From an uncultured Lachnospiraceae bacterium (GTDB taxonomy: Bacteria > Bacillota > Clostridia > Lachnospirales > Lachnospiraceae), in assembly GCA_910577645.1 (NCBI GenBank), contig CAJTOL010000010.1, positions 36,685 through 100,684 of the forward strand: DNA of 64,000 nucleotides, read 5' to 3'. The notes beneath the pieces were generated by a model. That model did no database searches, was not told the DNA's origin, and saw only the letters and a program-made list of their open reading frames with translations. This document shows, piece after piece, positions 15,312-23,947 of the stretch (position 1 is the first letter of the stretch; the number at the start of each line of letters is the position of its first letter). The position numbers were made by a program, and so were the translations under genes.

Positions 15312-16595
15312 ATGGCAGATTATCCCTCTTTTCTATCTTTCGGTATTGCATCTTTCCAACTAAAAAGGAGACCGGACCAGCTTACCGCTTCAGTCTGCGC
15401 CCTGGAGGCCGATCCGGCAGCAGATTCGCCGGAAGTCCTGGCGGAAGCTTCTACAGTATCTTCCACAGACCATTTGGCAGCCGCCCACAGGCCCGATCCG
15501 AAAGCTCCCCTAATGGCAGATTCTCAGGAAGCTCCGATTGAGAACTCGCCAGAAACCCTGGCGGAAAACTTTTCGGAAGCCCTGACAGCAGACTCCCTGC
15601 AAGCCCCGGCGGCGGACTTCTCCCAACCCCTGACAACGGACTCCCCGCAGACCCCAGCAGCAGATTTCTCCCAAGCCCTGACTCCAGACTCCCCGCAGGC
15701 CCTGGCAGCAGACTTCTCCCAACCTCTGGTAGCGGACTCCCTACAAGCCCCGGCAGCAGATTTCTCCCACCCCCTGGCAACAGACTCCCCGCAGGCTCCG
15801 GCGGCAGATTCCGATTCAAACAGACCTGCGGATTGGGAGGCAGCTCAGCTTTCTACCTTTATTTCCGATGATACTCTCCGCGCATACGAGGCAGCTCCTC
15901 AGGCCCAGGCTTTCCCAGGCATTAACCGACCTGTACCGCCTATTTTCCGCATGGCTCAGGTCCGCTTTTTAAATGCCTCCACCAATCCTTTCCCTGTAGA
16001 TGTCCTGGTGGACGGCAGCGTATACTTACGCAACAGTTCCTTTGGATCTGTATCTCAATATAGTCCCATATCTGACGGCTTCCATACCGTTACCGTCCGA
16101 AGAAGCTCCAGCATCCGGACCATGGTATTTCAGGGCGTATTTCCCTTTGTATCAGGCCAGAAAACCACCTTGTCCATTGCCGACTCTCCTTCAGGAGCCA
16201 TTACCATTTTCCAGCTTTCCGATACCGGCTGTTTTTCCTGCCCCAGCCGTTGTGGCTGCTACCGTGTCGCCAATATGACTTTCCCGGGATCCTCCTTTGA
16301 TATCCAAACCCCTTCCGGAGACAGGGTATTCCGGAATATTTCCTTCGGCCAGGCATCCCCTTATAAGCAAACCTCTGCCGGATTTTATCGGTTCTTTGTC
16401 ACAGAGCCGTCGGGCTTCCAGCCGGTAAGGGAGCTTCCTATTCTGCTCCAGACTTTCTTAACCGGCTCCTTCACGCCCCCCAGCTCTCTGGCTTCCATAT
16501 CGGTTTCTATTGAAGCCGGAAAAACCTATACTACTTACTTAATCGGAAATACCTGGTCCGCCTTCCGCCTCCAGGCCCTGACGGTTGAGGATTAA
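15312..16595 (+). CDS. DUF4397-domain protein with a 16-residue tandem-repeat region
   Basis: 427 residues. Residues 92-167 are five near-identical 16-residue units of the form TxDSxQxPAADFSQxL, preceded by degenerate units. The C-terminal half carries two DUF4397-like beta domains (about 213-315, starting MAQVRFLNASTNPFPVDVLV; and 337-420). No signal peptide is evident. DUF4397 proteins are often surface or spore-associated in Firmicutes. That is family knowledge, and the role here is inferred only. GAGG sits upstream of the ATG at 15312. It is a single gene between tRNA-Thr and ldh. The repeat region is acidic and Pro/Ala/Ser-rich, probably disordered. Confidence 0.82.
   Translation: MADYPSFLSFGIASFQLKRRPDQLTASVCALEADPAADSPEVLAEASTVSSTDHLAAAHRPDPKAPLMADSQEAPIENSPETLAENFSEALTADSLQAPAADFSQPLTTDSPQTPAADFSQALTPDSPQALAADFSQPLVADSLQAPAADFSHPLATDSPQAPAADSDSNRPADWEAAQLSTFISDDTLRAYEAAPQAQAFPGINRPVPPIFRMAQVRFLNASTNPFPVDVLVDGSVYLRNSSFGSVSQYSPISDGFHTVTVRRSSSIRTMVFQGVFPFVSGQKTTLSIADSPSGAITIFQLSDTGCFSCPSRCGCYRVANMTFPGSSFDIQTPSGDRVFRNISFGQASPYKQTSAGFYRFFVTEPSGFQPVRELPILLQTFLTGSFTPPSSLASISVSIEAGKTYTTYLIGNTWSAFRLQALTVED
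15585..15812 (+). repeat. 48-bp intragenic tandem repeat (about five units)
   Basis: The DNA coding residues 92-167 of the DUF4397 protein repeats every 48 bp, keeping the frame. Units differ by several bases, so it is an old but potentially length-variable tract. Confidence 0.8.
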
Positions 16596-16624
16596 CCAAA
16601 GAGCCCCGGAGATTTATCAAAGTT

Positions 16625-17581
16625 CTACAGAACCCCCTGAAAGCTCTCTCTGAGAGTATCACAGGATTTCGCCAGCTTTTCTGTCTCCTCATCCGTCAGA
16701 GACAGAGTCAATACCTTTTGGACGCCGTTCTGATTAATAATGCAGGGAACCCCGATAAACACATCCCTCTGGCCATACTCTCCCCGAAGCATGGCTGAAA
16801 CCGTAAGCACGCTGTGTTCATCTCCAAAAATCGCTTTGGTAATCCGGGTCATAGCCATGCCAATGCCATAATAGGTAGCCTTTTTGGCCTCGATAATCCG
16901 GTAAGCAGCTCCCCGTACCTCCTTTTCCATCTCTTCCAGACGGTTACAGCACAGCTCCGGTTGTCCCTGGCCGCTTTCTTTGCAAAGGGTCAGCACAGGT
17001 TTTGTGGCAATCATGGCCTGGCTCCAGGGAACAAACTCGCTGTCCCCGTGCTCGCCGATTACGTAAGCATGAACATTTCTGGGATCCACCTCCAGATATT
17101 CCCCCAAAAGATAGCGCAGCCTGGCCGTATCTAAGGCGGTTCCCGTTCCCAAAACCCTTCTGGGATTAAAGCCGGACAGCTCACAGGTAATCTGAGTCAT
17201 AATGTCCACCGGATTGGTGGCCACCAGAAAAATCCCGTTAAACCCGGACTCTGCTACCGGATCCACAATGGATTTAAAAACCTGGGCATTGCGCTTTAAT
17301 AAATCCAGCCGGGTCTCCCCCGGCTTTTGGGCAACACCGGCGCAGATCACCACAATATCCGCATCCTTGCAGTCCCCGTAATCTCCTGCATATATTTTCA
17401 TGTTGGAAGCAGAAAAGGCCAGGCCATGGTTTAAATCCATCGCCTCGCCTTCTGCTTTTCTTTTATCTACGTCAATCAGAACCAGCTCGTCACAGGCAGT
17501 CTGGTTTAACAGGCAATATGCATAACTCATGCCTACCATTCCGGTTCCCACCAACACAACCTTTCTCTTATCCGCTCTCAT
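16625..17581 (-). CDS. ldh: L-lactate dehydrogenase
   Basis: This 318-residue NAD-dependent LDH has the Rossmann site VVLVGTGMVGMSYAY, an aspartate ending the second strand (LIDVDKRK), the substrate-loop ETRLDLLKRN with the catalytic Arg, LVATNPVDIMT, and the catalytic histidine in IGEHGDSEF near residue 177. Gln/Arg100-equivalent context favours lactate over malate dehydrogenase. It reduces pyruvate to L-lactate and regenerates NAD+ in fermentation. GAAAGGAG precedes the ATG at 17581. It is a single gene. Confidence 0.93.
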   Translation of the reverse strand: MRADKRKVVLVGTGMVGMSYAYCLLNQTACDELVLIDVDKRKAEGEAMDLNHGLAFSASNMKIYAGDYGDCKDADIVVICAGVAQKPGETRLDLLKRNAQVFKSIVDPVAESGFNGIFLVATNPVDIMTQITCELSGFNPRRVLGTGTALDTARLRYLLGEYLEVDPRNVHAYVIGEHGDSEFVPWSQAMIATKPVLTLCKESGQGQPELCCNRLEEMEKEVRGAAYRIIEAKKATYYGIGMAMTRITKAIFGDEHSVLTVSAMLRGEYGQRDVFIGVPCIINQNGVQKVLTLSLTDEETEKLAKSCDTLRESFQGVL

Positions 17582-17714
17582 AGGCGCACTCCTTTCACAG
17601 TGAAATATTGATTCCGGCCAAGCAGCATTGCTGCTCTTTTCAGTATACCGGAAATCCCACTGCGCTATTCATGCCCCTTTCCTATAAAAATCCACAACTG
17701 CAAGCGGTAAAAGT

Positions 17715-18458
17715 TTACTGAAAAATCCGCTGACGCACAATCTCATAGGCCAATACTCCTGCGGCCACTGACGCATTAAGGGAGTCAATATCCCCTTTCA
17801 TAGGAATAGACGCAGTCATATCGCAGGTCTCCTTTACCAGCTTTCCAACGCCTTCTCCCTCATTTCCAATTACCAGGCCAATGGGGCCCTTTAAGTTTAG
17901 CCGGTACATGGTCTCTCCCCCCATGTCTGCACAGACAAACCACAAGCCCTTTTTCTTCAATTCCTCCATGGTGGCGGCCAGATTGGTAACCTTGGCTACA
18001 GGCGTATAATTCAGCGCTCCGGCAGAAGTTCTGGCTACCGTTGCCGTAAGCCCTGCAGCCCGCCTCTTAGGGATAATCACTCCATGCGCCCCCGCCAGAT
18101 TTGCAGTACGAATAATTGCCCCCAGGTTGTGGGGATCCTCAATTCCGTCCAGAAGGAATAAAAAAGGTGGTTCTCCCTTCTCTTCCGCCAGTTTCAGCAT
18201 ATCCTCCACCTGGGCATACTCATAGGCCGCCGCATAGGCGATTACTCCCTGATGTTTGCCGGTCTCCGACATCTGATCCAGACGCTCTTTGGCAACATAA
18301 GTAATAATGGTATCATGCTTTCTTGCCTCCCTGGTAATCGATCTTACCGGGCCGTCCTGGCACCCGTCTAAAACAAACAGCCGATCAATCGTCTTGCCGG
18401 AGCGAAAGGCCTCCATTACCGCATTGCGTCCTTCAATGGTTAATTCTTCGTATCTCAT
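17715..18458 (-). CDS. rlmB: 23S rRNA (guanosine-2'-O-)-methyltransferase RlmB (TrmH family)
   Basis: 247 residues. An N-terminal L30e-like substrate-binding domain (YEELTIEGRNAVMEAF) is followed by a SPOUT domain with the three TrmH motifs: LDGIEDPHNLGAIIRTA, GLVIGNEGEG and SIPMKGDIDSLNASVA, which form the S-adenosylmethionine knot. It methylates G2251 of 23S rRNA. The ATG at 18458 overlaps the mrnC stop by 4 bp, consistent with the conserved Firmicute order cysS-mrnC-rlmB. Confidence 0.93.
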   Translation of the reverse strand: MRYEELTIEGRNAVMEAFRSGKTIDRLFVLDGCQDGPVRSITREARKHDTIITYVAKERLDQMSETGKHQGVIAYAAAYEYAQVEDMLKLAEEKGEPPFLFLLDGIEDPHNLGAIIRTANLAGAHGVIIPKRRAAGLTATVARTSAGALNYTPVAKVTNLAATMEELKKKGLWFVCADMGGETMYRLNLKGPIGLVIGNEGEGVGKLVKETCDMTASIPMKGDIDSLNASVAAGVLAYEIVRQRIFQ

Positions 18459-18895
18459 GTAAGCTCTCCAATCTCTCTCAATCCCAGGGCAGTAAGCTCT
18501 GTCAGACGCTGAAACCGCTCCGCCAGAAACAGCCAGCCAATCAGCGCCTCAAATCCGGTTGCCATTCGGTAATCTGTCATGGTGGCGTGCTTTGCCACAG
18601 TCATAGACTTGGCGTTTCGCCCCCGCTTGTAAACCGCCAACTCCTCCTCTGTCAGGTGGGGGAGCAGCAGCTTTATCAGGTTGGCCTGAGTCTCTGCTTT
18701 AACAAGGCCTGCACTCTTTTTATGCAGCTTATTAACCTGCATATTTCCGTCGTTGACAATCTTGGTGCGGATCATCAGCTCGTAAACCGCATCGCCTATA
18801 TATGCAAGCACCAGGGGCGAATACGTTGCCGCATCCGCCCTCTTAAGCCCAAATGTCTCTTTATAAAATGTAAGAAAATTTATGCTCTCTTCCAT
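18455..18895 (-). CDS. mrnC: Mini-ribonuclease III
   Basis: 146 residues comprising only an RNase III catalytic domain without a dsRNA-binding domain. The signature is LAYIGDAVYELMIRTK near residue 30, and a second acidic helix FEALIGWLFLAE near residue 113. Mini-III trims the 3' and 5' ends of 23S rRNA precursors. The start overlaps the 3' end of cysS by 16 bp, and the stop overlaps rlmB, so the three genes are translationally coupled. Confidence 0.92.
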   Translation of the reverse strand: MEESINFLTFYKETFGLKRADAATYSPLVLAYIGDAVYELMIRTKIVNDGNMQVNKLHKKSAGLVKAETQANLIKLLLPHLTEEELAVYKRGRNAKSMTVAKHATMTDYRMATGFEALIGWLFLAERFQRLTELTALGLREIGELT

Positions 18896-20289
18896 TTTAC
18901 TCCCTCTCTGGTATCTTCCAATATAATTCCCATCTCAAGAAGCTTTCCGCGGATCTCATCAGCCAGAGCAAAATTTTTATCCTTTCTTGCCTGCTGGCGG
19001 GCAGCGATCATCTCCTCAATCTGGCTGTCCAGGGCCTCCTCTTTTTTCTCGGTAATGATACCTAATACCTGGCAGAGGCTATCCAGCTCTTCTCTCACGG
19101 CAGTAACAAATGTTTTGGAACTTTCTTCCCCAGCGCTGGTATTGGCAAGCTTTACCATCTCAAAAAGTGCAGAAATCGCATCTGCAGTGTTAAAGTCATC
19201 CTCCATGGCAGCTTCGTATTTGGCGGTCAGGCCTTTCATAGCTTCCATTGCTTCCTTCTCCGCCTGTGTCTGGCCCTTCTCATCGGCCTTTGCTTCCAGA
19301 CCTCTCAGTTTCTCCATACAGGTAAGAATCCTTTCCAAACCATTTTTGGAGGCTTCCATTAAGTCGGCGCTGAAGTTTAAAGGACTTCTGTAGTGAGCGC
19401 TTAACATAAAGAAACGCAGCACCTGAAGATCGTATTTCTCGCTGATTTCCCGGACAGTAAAGAAATTACCCAGAGATTTGGACATCTTTCTATTATCAAT
19501 ATTTAAAAATGCATTATGCATCCAGTAGGCCGCAAATTGCTTTCCATTGGCTGCCTCACTTTGTGCAATCTCGTTTTCATGGTGAGGGAAAATCAAATCC
19601 TCGCCCCCTGCATGGATATCAATCTGCTCCCCTAAATATTTTTTAGACATAACAGAGCACTCAATGTGCCAGCCAGGGCGGCCGTTACACCAGGGAGACT
19701 CCCAGAAAGGCTCTCCTTCCTTTTTGGGTTTCCAAAGTACAAAATCTGCCGGATCTTCCTTTCCTTCTTCGCCGGTAACTTTGATCTCCCTAAAGCCTGA
19801 TTGAAGATCTTCCAGATTCTTGTGAGACAGCTTGCCGTAATCTTTAAAAGACTTTGTGCGGAAGTATACCGTGCCGTCTTTTGCCGCATAAGCATGGCCT
19901 TTGTCTATAAGGGTCTGAATCATCTCCAGCATCCCGCCGATCTCCCGGGTCGCCAGGGGATGGGTGGTAGCAGGCTTTACATTCATTGCCGCCATGTCCT
20001 TTTTGCACTCTTCAATATAGCGTTCCGAAATAACCCGGGAATCTACCCCTTCTTCAATGGCTTTCTTGATAATCTTGTCGTCTACGTCTGTAAAATTAGA
20101 AACAAAATTCACATCATATCCCTTATACTCAAAGTAACGGCGCACCGTGTCAAAAACAATCATGGGACGCGCATTGCCAATGTGGATAAAATTGTAAACC
20201 GTAGGCCCGCAGACATACATCTTAACTTTGCCTGCTTCCAGCGGAATAAAATCTTCTTTTCGCCTGCTAAGTGTATTAAAAATTTTCAT
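18880..20289 (-). CDS. cysS: Cysteinyl-tRNA synthetase
   Basis: The 469-residue synthetase has zinc/active-site residues VYNFIHIGNARPM (HIGH motif near residue 35, with Cys28 in MYVCGPTVY), the GWHIECSVM zinc site, HHENEIAQSEA, and the KMSKSLGNF loop near residue 265. It charges tRNA-Cys. GGGAGGATAGG lies upstream of the ATG at 20289. It is the second gene of the ispF-cysS-mrnC-rlmB run. No T-box leader is visible in the short gap after ispF. Confidence 0.96.
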   Translation of the reverse strand: MKIFNTLSRRKEDFIPLEAGKVKMYVCGPTVYNFIHIGNARPMIVFDTVRRYFEYKGYDVNFVSNFTDVDDKIIKKAIEEGVDSRVISERYIEECKKDMAAMNVKPATTHPLATREIGGMLEMIQTLIDKGHAYAAKDGTVYFRTKSFKDYGKLSHKNLEDLQSGFREIKVTGEEGKEDPADFVLWKPKKEGEPFWESPWCNGRPGWHIECSVMSKKYLGEQIDIHAGGEDLIFPHHENEIAQSEAANGKQFAAYWMHNAFLNIDNRKMSKSLGNFFTVREISEKYDLQVLRFFMLSAHYRSPLNFSADLMEASKNGLERILTCMEKLRGLEAKADEKGQTQAEKEAMEAMKGLTAKYEAAMEDDFNTADAISALFEMVKLANTSAGEESSKTFVTAVREELDSLCQVLGIITEKKEEALDSQIEEMIAARQQARKDKNFALADEIRGKLLEMGIILEDTREGVKWKRA

Positions 20290-20334
20290 ACCGATTCCTA
20301 TCCTCCCATTTTATGATGAATCTGCTGTGCTCTG

Positions 20335-20880
20335 TCATGCCTGACAGCCCGGACAGCCGCCGCAGCCATTTCCCTGAGGCGCCATTGTATCATCATAACA
20401 GTAATTTGCCACTTCCGTCAATAAGGTAATGGCCTGAGAAGAAATCCCTTCCCCGCTGCCGGTAAATCCCAGCCCTTCTTCCGTAGTGGCTTTGACACTT
20501 ACCTGCGTTATCTGCAGCCCTAAAGCTCCGGCAATGTTGGCCGCCATCTGCTGACGGTAAGGCGCCAGTTTGGGGCGCTGACAGATAATGGTAGCGTCAA
20601 TATTCTCAATTACATAATGATGTTGATCCAAAAGGCTTCCTACGTGTTTTAACAGCTCAATGCTGGAAATCCCTTTATACTGAGGATCTGTATCCGGAAA
20701 ATGCTGGCCGATATCTCCCAGAGCCGCCGCTCCCAGTAAAGCGTCCATAATGGCGTGAACCAGTACATCTGCATCAGAATGACCCAAAAGTCCCTTTTCA
20801 TAAGGAACCTTTACGCCGCCTAAAATTAAATCGCAGCCCTCTGTCAGCTTGTGTACGTCATATCCCTGTCCGATTCTCAT
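20335..20880 (-). CDS. ispF: 2-C-methyl-D-erythritol 2,4-cyclodiphosphate synthase
   Basis: 181 residues. The zinc-binding start MRIGQGYDVHKL (Asp8, His10), the GLLGHSDADVLVHAIMDALL segment with the third zinc histidine, and KATTEEGLGFTGSGEGI are all intact. The enzyme makes the cyclic diphosphate of the MEP isoprenoid route. Unusually it carries a C-terminal tail of about 20 residues ending GNGCGGCPGCQA with three closely spaced cysteines, beyond the normal end near residue 158. It starts 34 bp after the lipid-kinase stop and leads into cysS. Confidence 0.93.
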   Translation of the reverse strand: MRIGQGYDVHKLTEGCDLILGGVKVPYEKGLLGHSDADVLVHAIMDALLGAAALGDIGQHFPDTDPQYKGISSIELLKHVGSLLDQHHYVIENIDATIICQRPKLAPYRQQMAANIAGALGLQITQVSVKATTEEGLGFTGSGEGISSQAITLLTEVANYCYDDTMAPQGNGCGGCPGCQA

Positions 20881-20914
20881 GTGGTTCTCCTTTTTCTATT
20901 ATAGATAGAGCAGG

Positions 20915-21841
20915 TTAAACAATAACCCGCAGCTTTTTTTCAATACATTGAATTTGCAGGTCATCCTGGCAAAAACAGCTTTCTCCATCTGCATGAACTG
21001 CCATGGGGCGTTCCAGGTGAATCCTGACTTCCTTACATTCGTATGTTTTAAGACTCTTTCCCCATTTCCTCTGGCCAAAATAGGCGGACACAAGGATTGG
21101 CAGAAGCTTCTTCTTATCTGCATAGCTGGCTACACTGATTGCCAGGCGGCCGTCAGACGGATCTGCCTTGGGTGCAAATTTAAAACCGCCGCCTTCATAA
21201 GGGTGGATGTGGGCGGCTATAAAGTAAATGTGGTTAAATTCCACTTTTTTTATGCCATCTAATAAAATATATCCTTTGGCAGATTTCGCTAAAAGCAGCT
21301 GCTTCGCTCCAACCAAAGCATATGCCAGCCTTCCGGCATGAAGCTTGTTTAAAACTGTCTTTGACCTGGAATAAAGCAGGTTATGGCAGACAGCCGCATC
21401 CATGCCTATCCCGGAGCTTACACAGAATCTCCTGTGTTTTATTACGCCTTCTCCGTAGGAAATAACCCCGTAGTCCAGCTGTTTATGATATTTGGGATAT
21501 AAAATCTTTTTCAGGCATTTTTTCGGGCTTTTGGGAAGCCTCAGGCTTCTGGCCAAATCATTTCCGGATCCTGCCGGAATGTATCCAAACGTTATCGGTC
21601 CGCAGAAAGACAGGCCATCCAGGATCTCATTGACGGTTCCGTCACCGCCTACCGCCGTAATAATCTTCGGTTCCTTTATCCCTTCTGTAAGCTGCCTGGC
21701 AAACATCTTGGCATCACCGGGTTTCTCTGTCCGAAAACATTGGTAATCGATCTGCCAGTTATTCAGCATTTTTTCCACTTTTTCCCATATTTTTTCTCCC
21801 TTTCCGCTTTTGGAATGGGGGTTTACAATAAAATAATACAT
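20915..21841 (-). CDS. Diacylglycerol/lipid kinase family protein (YegS/DagK type)
   Basis: This 308-residue protein begins MYYFIVNPHSKSGKGEKIWE and has the DAGK catalytic motif AVGGDGTVNEILDGL followed by FGYIPAGSGNDLARSL, which bind ATP and Mg2+. The C-terminal beta domain includes GGFKFAPKADPSDGRL. It phosphorylates a lipid such as diacylglycerol or undecaprenol. ATG 21841 is chosen because AGGAGGTTTTCC precedes it; the upstream open frame is noncoding repeat. It is followed closely by ispF and may be part of that operon. Confidence 0.9.
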   Translation of the reverse strand: MYYFIVNPHSKSGKGEKIWEKVEKMLNNWQIDYQCFRTEKPGDAKMFARQLTEGIKEPKIITAVGGDGTVNEILDGLSFCGPITFGYIPAGSGNDLARSLRLPKSPKKCLKKILYPKYHKQLDYGVISYGEGVIKHRRFCVSSGIGMDAAVCHNLLYSRSKTVLNKLHAGRLAYALVGAKQLLLAKSAKGYILLDGIKKVEFNHIYFIAAHIHPYEGGGFKFAPKADPSDGRLAISVASYADKKKLLPILVSAYFGQRKWGKSLKTYECKEVRIHLERPMAVHADGESCFCQDDLQIQCIEKKLRVIV

Positions 21842-21912
21842 GGAAAACCTCCTGTCGTTTGTGGATTCTGTGGGGCAGAGTATTTGCCGCTGGCTCTGGG
21901 GTTGCTTAGGGG

Positions 21913-21988
21913 GTGCGGAGATGTCTGCCGCTGACCTTGTTTTGCTTAAACAGTGCGGAGATGTCTGCCGCTGCACGGCAGACATCTC
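21913..21988. repeat. Direct repeat plus hairpin
   Basis: GTGCGGAGATGTCTGCCGCT occurs at 21913 and 21953 (40-bp period). The second copy pairs with 21976-21988 to give a 13-bp hairpin, GAGATGTCTGCCG with CGGCAGACATCTC. Confidence 0.75.
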
Positions 21989-22005
21989 ACGGGCTTTCGC
22001 CCTAT

Positions 22006-22070
22006 GAAAAAGAACAAATAAGAATCTGCTTATGTGCAAGCACAGCGCAGATTCTTATTTGTTCTTTTTC
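22006..22070. repeat. Perfect 24-bp inverted repeat
   Basis: Arms 22006-22029 (GAAAAAGAACAAATAAG...) and 22047-22070 are exact complements, and the loop itself holds TGTGC-AA-GCACA. With A- and T-rich ends it could terminate transcription in either direction, but the length is unusual. Confidence 0.75.
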
Positions 22071-22196
22071 GCACTGCTCATTGCTTCCGTGGATATTATA
22101 CCATAAAAACCTTCTGATGTGATAATAAAAGATTCATAAATTCTAAAGAGATTCTTAAAAAATCGAATTATGGTTAAAAAAATTGTAGAAAAAGTA

Positions 22197-22225
22197 TTGA
22201 CAACCCAGACAATATGGATTATACT
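22197..22225 (+). promoter_or_regulatory. Promoter of the tRNA-Val/tRNA-Met pair
   Basis: TTGACA and TATACT separated by 17 bp, 33 bp before tRNA-Val. Confidence 0.85.
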
Positions 22226-22257
22226 AACCAAGCAGTCGCAAGAAAACGACTTTGTAT

Positions 22258-22330
22258 GGGGTCTTAGCTCAGCTGGGAGAGCATCTGCCTTACAAGCAGA
22301 GGGTCACAGGTTCGAGCCCTGTAGGCCCCA
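22258..22330 (+). tRNA. tRNA-Val (anticodon TAC)
   Basis: The cloverleaf is complete: acceptor GGGGTCT/AGGCCCC, D arm GCTC/GAGC, anticodon arm TCTGC/GCAGA with loop CTTACAA (anticodon TAC), T arm ACAGG/CCTGT. CCA is not encoded. Confidence 0.95.
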
Positions 22331-22337
22331 TCAATAT

Positions 22338-22411
22338 GGCGGAATAGCTCAGTTGGCCAGAGCACACGGTTCATACCCGTGGTGTCGAGAGTTCAAATCT
22401 CCCTTCCGCTA
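22338..22411 (+). tRNA. tRNA-Met (anticodon CAT), integration target
   Basis: Acceptor GGCGGAA/TTCCGCT, D arm GCTC/GAGC, anticodon arm CACGG/CCGTG with loop TTCATAC (CAT), and a T arm with one mismatch. The anticodon stem resembles elongator tRNA-Met rather than initiator. Its last 25 bases form the left attachment core of the neighbouring integrative element, and the integrated copy restores the gene. Confidence 0.93.
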
Positions 22412-22413
22412 CT
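22387..22413 (+). other. attL core of the integrative element
   Basis: A 27-bp sequence covering the tRNA-Met T arm and acceptor end (starts GAGAGTTCAAATCTCC) is repeated exactly at 28154-28180 and for 24 bp at 28876-28899, in the same orientation. Confidence 0.88.
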
Positions 22414-22451
22414 TGAAACCCCTTGATTTTCAAGGGGTTTTTGATTTTTGC

Positions 22452-22471
22452 TTTGAGTACCTTTGAGTACC
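22452..22471 (+). repeat. Tandem TTTGAGTACC pair, left end (likely integrase arm sites)
   Basis: TTTGAGTACC occurs twice back to back, immediately after the integrase stop and about 40 bp inside attL. The same decamer occurs twice near attR at 28077-28098. Paired short repeats near both ends are typical arm-type sites of tyrosine integrases. Confidence 0.65.
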
Positions 22472-23785
22472 TCAAATCGCTATTTTGCAATCGGCTATTC
22501 CGTTTTCATGAATCAGCGCATTCTCAAATAAGGCATTTGTCTCTACTTTTCCCACTCTATTGTAGCAATAATTTGAAAACGTGGTATGCTCATCTGTATG
22601 ACCTACTGCTTTCCTGATTTCATTAATATTGATTCCACTATCAATTAGTGCAGAAATATAGGTCTTTCTAACTTTGTGAAAACTTTTTTCCATGATATCA
22701 CATTGTTTGCAGTATTTGGAAATACGATACTTAATAGTACGTGTTGTCATGCGTTCCCCTTTATTGAGGAAAAGGAACCCATTATCATACCACCCGTTTA
22801 ATTTGTTAGAAGTCTTCACCGCTTCTATAATTTTCAATGCCTGGGGAACCAGCGGAACCTGCCGGATTCCTGCATCTGTCTTTGTATTGTCAACTACTGC
22901 TCTTTCCACAAGTCGAATATGGTCTAAATCCGAATAGTCATAGACTTCCTCTTCCATTCGCTGAATGTAAAGCACATTACCAACAATATCTTTTTCCTTG
23001 ATTGCCGCCATCTCTCCAAGCCTAAGGCCTGTAAGGAATCCCAAAACTACTGTGAGTGGTGCTGTATTCAATGGGTTTTCATTAAAGTCCGACAGTGCCG
23101 CTTCTATAATCTTTGGTGTTTCATCTAACAAAAACACTTGGGATTCATCATCTTTTTTAATTGGCTTACGCAACATTTTCTTTTGCAGTTTAACCTGCCG
23201 GAATGGATTCTCCGTTATAATTCCAAGAGGCTCCACCGCATAGTCTAACATTTGCCGAATTAAAATTGTCATGGTATAGTAACAGGTCTTTGTCATATCA
23301 TATTGTTTTATCAAGCTATGCACCCAGATGTCCAGTTCATGAACTGTCAGTTCCACAATAGGCTTATCTATGATTTTAGAATAAGGAAGGTAGAATTTCT
23401 TCCAGTCACAATTAAACCGCCGTATGGAGGTTGTAGCATGTGTATGCGCCCCTTTCCATTCAATCCATACCGGATACAGAAAGCGTAAAGTCAACTCCTT
23501 TCCATTGTCTTTTTTCTCCTGCTCCTTATAAAAATCAATAACCACCTGTTTCAATGCACTTTCATTCGTGCGTTTTATTTTTCTCCTTCCATGATTTTGG
23601 GTCTTATCCGGTAAATAGGTATACCATTTTCCGTCTTTTCCCTTATACATTTCATATTTGTGCAAAGATAAATAATATTCTTCTTTCTTCATATTGAGTA
23701 CCTGTTGCACGTCCTCAACATTAATTATACCATTAGCAATAGCTTCTTTCAAGATTGCCAGGTCTTTATTTGTTACTTTTTTCAT
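22472..23785 (-). CDS. int: Tyrosine recombinase/integrase of the tRNA-Met element
   Basis: 437 residues. The N-terminal part is an arm-binding/AP2-like segment (DGKWYTYLPDK), then a SAM-like core-binding domain (about 105-200), then the catalytic domain with all six residues visible: Arg in GFLTGLRLGEMAAI, Lys in DNTKTDAGIRQVPL, the H-x-x-R of SFHKVRKTYISALIDSG, His in AVGHTDEHTT and the nucleophile Tyr in FSNYCYNRVG. It should excise and integrate the element at the tRNA-Met end, aided by the adjacent TTTGAGTACC repeats. The ATG at 23785 has GGTGGAGC just upstream. Gene and attL are adjacent, as usual. Confidence 0.95.
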   Translation of the reverse strand: MKKVTNKDLAILKEAIANGIINVEDVQQVLNMKKEEYYLSLHKYEMYKGKDGKWYTYLPDKTQNHGRRKIKRTNESALKQVVIDFYKEQEKKDNGKELTLRFLYPVWIEWKGAHTHATTSIRRFNCDWKKFYLPYSKIIDKPIVELTVHELDIWVHSLIKQYDMTKTCYYTMTILIRQMLDYAVEPLGIITENPFRQVKLQKKMLRKPIKKDDESQVFLLDETPKIIEAALSDFNENPLNTAPLTVVLGFLTGLRLGEMAAIKEKDIVGNVLYIQRMEEEVYDYSDLDHIRLVERAVVDNTKTDAGIRQVPLVPQALKIIEAVKTSNKLNGWYDNGFLFLNKGERMTTRTIKYRISKYCKQCDIMEKSFHKVRKTYISALIDSGININEIRKAVGHTDEHTTFSNYCYNRVGKVETNALFENALIHENGIADCKIAI

Positions 23786-23947
23786 GCTCCACCTTTTATA
23801 ATTAGTGGTGTATGATTCTATATCTATTGGGATTTTTATTGATTAATTGATATGATTTTTGATTTATATTTTAATTGAGATTATTCTGTTTATTTGGTGA
23901 TTTTTATACTTTTATTATTCGTTATTTTTATTTTGTTCTGAATCATT

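Larger units (their letters stand above)
21842..22196. other. Intergenic region with direct and inverted repeats
   Basis: No gene is seen. It contains a 21-bp direct repeat 40 bp apart, a 13-bp hairpin, and a perfect 24-bp hairpin (separate entries), then an AT-rich stretch before the tRNA promoter. Confidence 0.6.

Noticed and set aside
15585..15812. Possible CRISPR array
   Set aside because: The 48-bp repeats are contiguous with no unique spacers and keep one reading frame, so they are protein-coding tandem repeats.
20290..20334. T-box leader for cysS
   Set aside because: The gap after ispF is 45 bp and carries no T-box block; cysS is read from the upstream operon.
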